Below are positions 28,905 to 34,486 of a stretch of 34,486 nucleotides of DNA, piece by piece. Each line of letters opens with the position of its first letter. Position 1 is the stretch's first letter. The notes beneath the pieces were generated by a model. That model was not told the DNA's origin. It saw only the letters and a program-made list of their open reading frames with translations, and ran no database searches. Source of the DNA: Bacteroidota bacterium (GTDB lineage Bacteria > Bacteroidota > Ignavibacteria > SZUA-365). Location of the stretch: the NCBI GenBank assembly GCA_029907355.1, contig JARYLZ010000028.1:1-34486 (forward strand). Direction: 5' to 3'. The position numbers and the translations under genes were made by a program.

Positions 28905-29210
28905 GAGAATTTCCCGCGTTGGTGTTCCTTGTTACCGTGCCGAATGGCCGAATAATGCAAACCTTTCCGTTGCCTGTCAATATCGGATCTTTCTTCTCTC
29001 GGGTACCATCGAGAACCCCACTCTTTCCATTCGACGCCGTTCACGAGGGGGATGAGGCGAATCGTTCACCCGCGCGCTCGACGACATGTCATCTGTCTTT
29101 CCCTGAAATGGCACGCCTCGTCTCCGGTGGGAAAGGATGCATCCCTTCAGCCGCTTGGAGCGAACGACATGCCGGTGCATATTCGCGCAACGATCCCTCG
29201 AGAGGATTCC
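28905..29210. other. Divergent intergenic region
   Basis: About 306 bases between the outer-membrane protein gene and nth. It holds the minus-strand promoter at 28952-28980. I see no clear promoter for nth and no gene. The nth frame is open for 53 codons upstream of its chosen start but shows no protein-like pattern. Confidence 0.45.
28952..28980 (-). promoter_or_regulatory. Sigma-70-like promoter for the outer-membrane protein gene
   Basis: Read on the minus strand, TTGACA (28975-28980) and CATTAT (28952-28957) are separated by exactly 17 bases. The -10 hexamer ends about 48 bases upstream of the ATG at 28904. The -35 is a perfect consensus. Confidence 0.5.
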
Positions 29211-29972
29211 ATGAAAACACGAGACACCACCGGGAGCGAGACTCGAGAAGACAAGAAACGCCGCACCCGTGCTATTCTCACCGCGCTCAGGAAGGAATTC
29301 CCCGAAGCGGCATGTGCCCTCCATCACGAGTCGCCCTTCGAACTCCTCGTGGCGACCATTCTCTCCGCTCAATGCACGGATGAACGAGTCAACCTGGTCA
29401 CTCCAGCGTTGTTCGCGACATACCCGGATGCGCACGCTCTAGCCGGCGCGGATCCCGATCATCTCATGGGACTCATTCGGAGCACGGGGTTTTTCCGGAA
29501 CAAGGCACGGAATCTCATCGCGTGCGCCCGCGCCATCGTCGAGCGGCACGGCGGAGACGTTCCCCAATCGATGGAGCAACTCGCTTCCCTGCCGGGTGTG
29601 GGAAGGAAAACGGCGAACGTCGTGTTGGGAACGGCCTTCGGCATCCCGGGTCTGCCGGTCGATACGCACGTGAAACGGTTATCCCGCCTTCTCCGCCTCA
29701 CCGAAGCCGAAGACCCGGACGACATCGAACGCGACCTCTGTGCGCTGATCCCGAAATCGCAATGGACCGAAGCGGGGCACCTGCTCATCCTCCACGGCAG
29801 GAAAACATGCATCGCGCGCCGACCTCGCTGTGCGGAATGCATGATCGCCCCGTTCTGCCCGTCGGCTGTGCCGGTGACGGCGGATCGGATAGCCGGAGGC
29901 CGACGGACCAGGGGAAATACAGCCCTACCGATAATTGCACTGCATGACAGAGGGGGTAAAGGTTCGTCATGA
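29211..29972 (+). CDS. nth: Endonuclease III (DNA glycosylase/AP lyase)
   Basis: 253 residues from the ATG at 29211, which has AGAGG five bases upstream. Helix-hairpin-helix LPGVGRKTANVVLG with catalytic K133 and the catalytic Asp D151 in PVDTHVKR are both present. The C-terminal Fe4S4 loop has exact C-x6-C-x2-C-x5-C spacing (C200, C207, C210, C216). It removes oxidised pyrimidines and nicks at abasic sites in base excision repair. It is longer than E. coli Nth (about 211) by N- and C-terminal tails. The stop overlaps the start of the MFS gene by four bases. Confidence 0.93.
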   Translation: MKTRDTTGSETREDKKRRTRAILTALRKEFPEAACALHHESPFELLVATILSAQCTDERVNLVTPALFATYPDAHALAGADPDHLMGLIRSTGFFRNKARNLIACARAIVERHGGDVPQSMEQLASLPGVGRKTANVVLGTAFGIPGLPVDTHVKRLSRLLRLTEAEDPDDIERDLCALIPKSQWTEAGHLLILHGRKTCIARRPRCAECMIAPFCPSAVPVTADRIAGGRRTRGNTALPIIALHDRGGKGSS

Positions 29973-31321
29973 GCGAGCAAGACAGGAAAGCTTCCCCCCT
30001 CCGCGAACTGCTCGATCCCTTCGTGAACATCGTCCGGGCGCCGCGCGCGCTTTGGGCGGTAAACATCACCTATTTCCTCGAGGGCATTGCCTACTGGGGT
30101 GTCCTGACACTCCTTCTTCTCCACTTCAACGAAACAGTGGGACTGAACGATGCCCAAGCCGGCTGGATCGTCGGCGCATTCACGGGCGGCATCACGCTGG
30201 CCATGTTCTTCTTTGGGGAGCTGGCGGACCGGTGGGGTATCCGAACCGCTCTCATTCTCTCGCTCGCCTTGATGGCGATCGGCCGTTTTCTCCTGGCCGC
30301 CTCCGCCGGTTTCGGGGGAAACGGTATCTGGTCCCCCGTCTTCTTCGCATCCACAGGCGGTCTTTTCATCGTCATCCTCGGTTACGGGATGTTCCAGCCC
30401 GCGGAGTATTCGGCTGTCCGGAAATTCACGACGGCCAAAACCGCGGCGATGGGTTACGCCATGCTGTACGCCGTCAATAACCTCGGCGGTTTTCTCCCCG
30501 GCATCATTTCACCGCCACTGCGTGCTTCAGTAGGCATCACGGGCGTTTTCTGGGTTTACACCGCCGTCTCCGTCTTGGGGGCATTTCTCATCGTCATCCT
30601 CCTCTCGAAAAAAGCCCTCGAACAGGCGACAGCGGAGACGGGGGCAGATGTCGTGTTCGAAAGGGGCAAGCGAACGCGCCCGCCTTTCCGTTTCCGCCAA
30701 TGGCTCAAGGAACACCCCCTGCGCGACCTCCGCTTCTCCTTTTTCATCTTCGCGCTCATCCCCGTGCAGACCCTTTTCGCCCACCAGTGGCTGACTATGC
30801 CGCCGTACGTATCCCGCGCTTTCCCCGGCTGGGTGAGCGAGAACATGGAATTGTTCGTCAACCTCAACCCCATCCTCATTTTCGTCCTCACGCCGACTGT
30901 CGCTGCTCTGACATCGAAAATCAACGTGTACAAGATGATGATCGCGGGAACAGTGGTCATGGCCGCGCCGACATTCCTCCTCGCGGGGGGCCCCCATATC
31001 GGTGCGCTCTTCGCCTATATCCTCATCCTCTCCATCGGCGAGGCGATGTGGCAGCCGAGATTTCTCCAACTGGCCGCGGAGCTCGCCCCCGCTGGGAAAA
31101 CGGGGCAGTACATGGGCATCGCCCAATTCCCCTGGTTTTTAACGAAAGTCCTCACGAGCACCTATTCCGGCACCATGCTCGCGCGGTATTGCCCTGACGC
31201 CGGACCGCAGAACACAGGCATGCTGTGGTTCATTTACGGCTGCATCGCGATCCTCTCCCCTATCCTCCTCCTCCTGGCCAGAAAATGGATGGGGAATCGG
31301 CTTCAGGCTGCCCACGCTTAA
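29969..31321 (+). CDS. MFS transporter, POT/PTR2-like
   Basis: 450 residues with about 12 hydrophobic helices. YFLEGIAYWGVLTLLLLHF in helix 1 and GELADRWGIRTALI after helix 2 recall proton-dependent oligopeptide transporters and other MFS proteins. A cytoplasmic loop rich in Arg and Lys (about 220-250) splits the two halves. It lacks a clear ExxER motif in helix 1, so peptide transport is uncertain. Its ATG overlaps the nth stop (ATGA), so it is translationally coupled to a repair gene although no functional link is evident. Confidence 0.78.
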   Translation: MSEQDRKASPLRELLDPFVNIVRAPRALWAVNITYFLEGIAYWGVLTLLLLHFNETVGLNDAQAGWIVGAFTGGITLAMFFFGELADRWGIRTALILSLALMAIGRFLLAASAGFGGNGIWSPVFFASTGGLFIVILGYGMFQPAEYSAVRKFTTAKTAAMGYAMLYAVNNLGGFLPGIISPPLRASVGITGVFWVYTAVSVLGAFLIVILLSKKALEQATAETGADVVFERGKRTRPPFRFRQWLKEHPLRDLRFSFFIFALIPVQTLFAHQWLTMPPYVSRAFPGWVSENMELFVNLNPILIFVLTPTVAALTSKINVYKMMIAGTVVMAAPTFLLAGGPHIGALFAYILILSIGEAMWQPRFLQLAAELAPAGKTGQYMGIAQFPWFLTKVLTSTYSGTMLARYCPDAGPQNTGMLWFIYGCIAILSPILLLLARKWMGNRLQAAHA

Positions 31322-31418
31322 AACCGACCGGCATTTCGCACCCGCATCGTCCCCGCAGGGAACGACGGAATGCCTGCGCTTTCAAGCCATCGTTTTCGCG
31401 GCCGTTGCGTTCTCATGA

Positions 31419-31451
31419 ACGAGGGGTTCCCCTCGAAGAGGAACCCCTCGT
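31419..31451. terminator. Strong hairpin between convergent MFS and DUF1573 genes
   Basis: ACGAGGGGTTCC (31419-31430) is perfectly complementary to 31440-31451. A 12-bp stem has a 9-base loop, which can also fold as CCTC/GAGG. It lies about 100 bases past the MFS stop and about 80 bases past the end of the convergent DUF1573 gene. There is no T-run, so it may act as an mRNA 3'-end stabiliser or bidirectional terminator. Confidence 0.55.
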
Positions 31452-31529
31452 GTATCGACCGAGTACGGCTCGTTGGCTCAAGGGCTCGTCCGGCATGAGA
31501 GGACCGGAGGGACCCCCGAGCCGTGACGG

Positions 31530-32327
31530 TTACTTCTTGTCGACGTTCACCTCCGGGCTTTTCTCGCGGACGATCCCGAACACCTGGAGGAAAGCCTCGG
31601 ATTTCTTGGTCTTGATACGAAGCGAACCGTTGAGCTGACCCTTGTATTCCGGCGTGAGCGTGACGGAGATTTCCTTTTGCTCGTTCGGTTTCAAGGTGAA
31701 CGGCGTGGTCGGCGTGATGACGGAGTGAGTCAGCGGGATGGCGACCGTCGTCGAGCCCCCCGCGACCATGCTCGTGTCGGCGTAAGAGGTCGCCGAAAAG
31801 GGGATCTCGAGAATCTCGAGCGGTTCGCCCGTCATGTTCTTGATCGTCGCCTTGCCTGTGATCGGCTTCCCGACTTCCGCTCCGAGGAGTTGGATGTACT
31901 GCGGTTGGATGTCGAGTTCCGTCTTGACATCGGCCGAGAAACGCAGGATGGTGTGAGGATCCGTCTTCCCCTTGAGCATGACGGTGACGGTCTTGCTCGT
32001 CTTGCCGCGCGTACCTTTCGGAGGGGTGAACTTGACCTGGATTTTCGCTTCGCCGCCGGGCTGGATCACTTTGTCGGACAGGACCGCCGCCGTGCAGCCG
32101 CAGCTCGGGCGGACGTTGTCGATCTCGACGACTTCCTTGCAATTGTTCTTGAAAACGAATGTGTGTTCCACTGTCTGGTCGGCATCGATGGTCCCGAAAT
32201 AATAATCCGAAGTCCCAACCACCTGGAAGCATGAAAAGGGTTCGTTGCCGCTCTGCTGGGCGGCAAGTGGGACGGACAAAGCGACCGCCGATGCAGCGAT
32301 GAGCATGAACATGAAAAACGGTTTCAT
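31530..32327 (-). CDS. DUF1573 periplasmic protein (paralogue 1)
   Basis: 265 residues from the ATG at 32327, which has a strong GAGGAG Shine-Dalgarno seven bases upstream. A signal peptide ends near LAAQ (about 24). The DUF1573 core is at about 40-130: YYFGTI, a HTFVFKN strand, then RPSCGCTAA with C76 and C78, then PGGEAKIQVKF and TPPKG. A second Ig-like domain fills the C-terminus. DUF1573 domains are ASH/MSP-like beta-sandwiches frequent in secreted proteins of Bacteroidota and relatives. The CGC motif is near-invariant, and its role (metal, disulfide or heme) is not established. It lies 66 bases downstream of a related gene on the same strand, probably in one operon. Confidence 0.86.
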   Translation of the reverse strand: MKPFFMFMLIAASAVALSVPLAAQQSGNEPFSCFQVVGTSDYYFGTIDADQTVEHTFVFKNNCKEVVEIDNVRPSCGCTAAVLSDKVIQPGGEAKIQVKFTPPKGTRGKTSKTVTVMLKGKTDPHTILRFSADVKTELDIQPQYIQLLGAEVGKPITGKATIKNMTGEPLEILEIPFSATSYADTSMVAGGSTTVAIPLTHSVITPTTPFTLKPNEQKEISVTLTPEYKGQLNGSLRIKTKKSEAFLQVFGIVREKSPEVNVDKK

Positions 32328-32393
32328 AGGACTACTCCTCGATAATGATTGATTCGGCATTTCTCGCATGTATGGATGTGTACAGTTCTGGTC

Positions 32394-33176
32394 TCAAGGC
32401 GTCCCGGCAGTCTCCCGATTCCGCACGACACCGACGACGGGGATACGGATTTCCGATTTCGGGAGCGCGATACGAACGTGGCCGTTGATCTGACCCTTCG
32501 CCCGCGTCGCGAAATCCAGCGTCAATTCCGCCCGGCCACCCGGTTCGATGCGTTCGGGCGTTATGCGAAGAGTGAAATCGGTCACGGGGGAAGAAACCAC
32601 TCGGTCCGCATGGTAAGCGGCCCCGCTCGTCGTGTCGATATACTCCATCATGGCGGCGGAAATATTGTCGAAAACGATCGGCTCATCCGCGACGGATGTC
32701 ACACCGGTCCGGATATGGACACTGTCCCCCGCCGTGACGTCGAAATGCAAAAGCATCGTGTCCGGTTTCACATCGCCGATAACGTTCGCACGCACCGTGA
32801 GCACCACGACACGTTCATTCTGCCCTTTGCCGACCAGGCGATACACCTCCACGGTTTTCTCCACGAGACCGAAAGTACCGGAGGGAGATGTGAATTCCAC
32901 TGATAGGCTTCCCGATTTCCCGGGGGGAAGCACTGCGTCGCTGAGCAGCGCGGCTGTACACCCGCAAGTCGGTCGCGGAGGGAGAAGGCGGACGGTGTCA
33001 CGGCCTTTATTGGTAAAAGTGAATATCGTTTTCACCTTCTCGCGCTGCTTCAGCTCCCCGAAATCATGGAGTGTGGAATCGAACACGAGAGTCTGGGAAA
33101 GTGCGCGAAGTGAAAACAGGAGGGTGAAGAGCGACGTTCGAACGATAGTCGTTTGCAATATCGGTGCAATCTTCAC
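32394..33176 (-). CDS. DUF1573 periplasmic protein (paralogue 2)
   Basis: Same architecture as its neighbour: HDFGELKQREKVKTIF, a strand ending FTNKG, then RPTCGCTAALLSD, PGKSGSLSVEF and a second Ig-like domain with GQINGHVRIALPKSE near the end. The start is uncertain. From the GTG at 33176 the N-terminus is a plausible signal peptide (VKIAPILQTT... FSLRALSQ), 260 residues in all, but without a Shine-Dalgarno. The frame extends to an ATG at 33296, behind GGGAGAGG that sits too close to it, and a TTG at 33200 is also possible. The two DUF1573 genes probably arose by tandem duplication but have diverged widely. Confidence 0.8.
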   Translation of the reverse strand: MKIAPILQTTIVRTSLFTLLFSLRALSQTLVFDSTLHDFGELKQREKVKTIFTFTNKGRDTVRLLPPRPTCGCTAALLSDAVLPPGKSGSLSVEFTSPSGTFGLVEKTVEVYRLVGKGQNERVVVLTVRANVIGDVKPDTMLLHFDVTAGDSVHIRTGVTSVADEPIVFDNISAAMMEYIDTTSGAAYHADRVVSSPVTDFTLRITPERIEPGGRAELTLDFATRAKGQINGHVRIALPKSEIRIPVVGVVRNRETAGTP

Positions 33177-33610
33177 TTGAGAAAACCGATGTCTTTTCAA
33201 GGCGACACCCGTTCCCCTGGAAAAAGGACATCCAGTGAACGCAAACATCCCCGCAGATTGTCTCTTCATCGGAAAAATGTCCATGATAGGTATCATCCTC
33301 TCCCGAATTCATCGGGCATATCAATCGAAACTATCATGATACATATTCCGTTCCAAGTCAAATCCCTTTTCGGCGTGAACATTTATCGCCCGCTTCCGAC
33401 ACAGGGATTATCGTTCATGGGACAGGGAAACAGGGCTTGACTTTCGAAGCCGTATCTCGCGCAGGACGCTTTCCACCTCCGGTGCAGAGGGTCCGTCTCC
33501 ATGATGCTGAAACGGAAAACTCTCCACTCGGAACAGTCACGTGGAAAATGAAGATGTCGCGGTGATACACATCCGTGCCGAGAGTGCACGTGATGTTTAG
33601 CGTTTCCGCA
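33177..33610. other. Region upstream of the DUF1573 pair
   Basis: About 430 bases between the DUF1573 operon and the end of korC, all genes on the minus strand. Part of it (33177-33296) could be coding if the DUF1573 protein starts earlier. A promoter candidate is at 33333-33361. No clear terminator for korC and no RNA gene recognised. Confidence 0.4.
33333..33361 (-). promoter_or_regulatory. Candidate promoter for the DUF1573 operon
   Basis: On the minus strand TTGACT (33356-33361) and CATGAT (33333-33338) are 17 bases apart. Spacing and hexamers resemble the candidate promoter at 28952-28980. It would favour one of the upstream starts or a long leader for the DUF1573 gene. Confidence 0.3.
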
Positions 33611-34162
33611 TTACGCGGCGGCAGGGATCCCGGCGAGTTCCGCCCCGCGCTTCAATGCCGACTCGTTGAGCGGAAGAAGATGATGATGGCGTTCCGGGAG
33701 TACCTTGCGGAGAGCGTCAAGGACGGAATCGAAACAGACCGTTTGCCGCTTCGCCAAGAATGCCCCGAGGACGATCATGTTCATGATCTTTGTATTCTTC
33801 ATTTTCACCGCTTCTTCGCTTGCCGGTATGGGGACGATTTCGATGTCCGTTCTCTTGGGAGGGTCGATGATGTTCGTACTGTCGTAGATCAGGGTACCGC
33901 CCGGTTTCACCGCTTTCTCGAATTTCTCCAAAGAGGGTTGGTTGAGTGCGACGACGGTATCGAATCGACCGATGATAGGGCTGCTGATAGGAGAGTCGGA
34001 AACCTGTACGATGCAATTCGCCGTACCGCCCCGCATTTCTGGACCGTATGACGGCATCCAACAAACCTCTTTCCCCTCGATCATCCCTGCGTAGGTGAGA
34101 ACCTGCCCCATGGACAGGACCCCTTGACCGCCGAACCCGGCGAAAATGACTTCTTCAGTCAT
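33611..34162 (-). CDS. korC: 2-oxoacid:ferredoxin oxidoreductase gamma subunit (KorC-like)
   Basis: 183 residues, the full length of a stand-alone gamma subunit. GFGGQGVLSMG at 9-19 is the gamma-domain glycine motif. CWMPSYGPEMRGGTANC (about 34-50) and VVALNQPSLEKFE (about 70-82) are also typical. With the TPP-binding beta subunit it oxidatively decarboxylates a 2-oxoacid, reducing ferredoxin; the small three- or four-subunit KorDABC/VorDABC type is implied. The ATG overlaps the beta-subunit stop by four bases (ATGA), so the subunits are translationally coupled. Confidence 0.88.
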   Translation of the reverse strand: MTEEVIFAGFGGQGVLSMGQVLTYAGMIEGKEVCWMPSYGPEMRGGTANCIVQVSDSPISSPIIGRFDTVVALNQPSLEKFEKAVKPGGTLIYDSTNIIDPPKRTDIEIVPIPASEEAVKMKNTKIMNMIVLGAFLAKRQTVCFDSVLDALRKVLPERHHHLLPLNESALKRGAELAGIPAAA

Positions 34163-34486
34163 GGCTGCAAATCCTCCTTGGACGGAACTTTGAGATCACC
34201 AAGCGGATAGAACGGAAACATGTTTTCCACGAGCCATTCGTTGGCTTTCACCGGTGTGAATCCCCAGTTCGTCGGGCAGTTCGAGACGATTTCGACGAAG
34301 CACGTGCCGCGTTTCAGCTCCTGGTATTTGAAGCCGTTGATGATGGCTTTTTTCGCCTTCCGAACGTTCGTCGGTGTGTTCACGGCCTGTCGCGTCACGT
34401 AAAACGCCCCGGGCAACATGGCTACGAGATCCGTGATCTTGAGCGGGTTCCCGTTGAATTCTCTTTGCCGCCCATAAGGGGAAGTC
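34159..34486 (-). CDS. korB: 2-oxoacid:ferredoxin oxidoreductase beta subunit, C-terminal part (KorB-like)
   Basis: The gene enters from the right edge; 108 codons are visible, reading from TSPYGRQREFNGNPLKITD at the edge to the stop at 34159. MLPGAFYVTRQAVNTP, FVEIVSNCPTNWGFTP and MFPFYPLGDLK are characteristic of the C-terminal half of the TPP-binding beta subunit. The CPTNWG and YPLG motifs are typical of 2-oxoglutarate or branched 2-oxoacid enzymes rather than pyruvate:ferredoxin oxidoreductase. The alpha and ferredoxin-like subunits should lie just outside. Its substrate may be 2-oxoglutarate, a link to the two glutamate dehydrogenases, but specificity cannot be fixed from this part. Confidence 0.85.
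   Translation of the reverse strand, partial: TSPYGRQREFNGNPLKITDLVAMLPGAFYVTRQAVNTPTNVRKAKKAIINGFKYQELKRGTCFVEIVSNCPTNWGFTPVKANEWLVENMFPFYPLGDLKVPSKEDLQP

Noticed and set aside
33383-33589. 68-codon open frame on the minus strand
   Set aside because: Low-quality translation, no ribosome site, lies over the probable promoter region of the DUF1573 genes.

Overview
The window is a high-GC bacterial chromosomal segment with densely packed genes on both strands. I see no rRNA, tRNA, CRISPR array, insertion sequence or phage gene. The gene mix points to the Bacteroidota/Chlorobiota (FCB) side of the tree: tandem DUF1573 periplasmic proteins, a YCF48-type propeller protein, carboxypeptidase-regulatory-like repeats in a lipoprotein, PEP-synthase-like ATP-grasp proteins with receiver domains, KorBC-type 2-oxoacid:ferredoxin oxidoreductase, and a TTTG-N20-TAnnTTTG promoter in front of gdhA. 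Many genes also have good Shine-Dalgarno sequences. The assignment is inference; no marker gene settles it.

Left part (1-12055). A squalene-synthesis pair (hpnC, then the start of hpnD running off the left edge) and an Rsm22-type methyltransferase are on the minus strand. A TerC-family membrane protein follows on the plus strand. Next come a secreted protein with 14 YCF48/BNR-like repeats (minus) and, divergently, a translationally coupled znuA-znuC-znuB metal ABC operon. A small membrane protein, an FkbM-type methyltransferase and a lipoprotein built of six cysteine-bearing modules complete this part.

Central part (12405-27229). This is the most interesting region. Two glutamate dehydrogenases of different subfamilies are interleaved with three giant (about 1000-residue) proteins that carry the ATP-grasp domain of PEP synthase/PPDK. 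I can find neither the phosphohistidine domain nor the PEP/pyruvate barrel in any of them. Two are close paralogues with a degenerate receiver followed by a receiver that keeps its acidic pocket. The third has a GAF-like N-terminus and a C-terminal nucleotidyltransferase domain. One paralogue is divergent from gdhA, one lies directly downstream of the second gdh, and the GAF/nucleotidyltransferase protein is divergent from that gdh. I propose a sensory, ATP-dependent regulatory system tied to glutamate/2-oxoglutarate metabolism. A subtilisin-like lipoprotein protease sits between the two blocks.

Right part (27288-34486). A calcineurin-like phosphoesterase and an outer-membrane barrel protein are on the minus strand. 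Endonuclease III coupled to a POT-like MFS transporter is on the plus strand. Then come two tandem DUF1573 proteins and the end of a korBC operon on the minus strand. KorBC acts on 2-oxoacids, probably 2-oxoglutarate, the product of the dehydrogenases.
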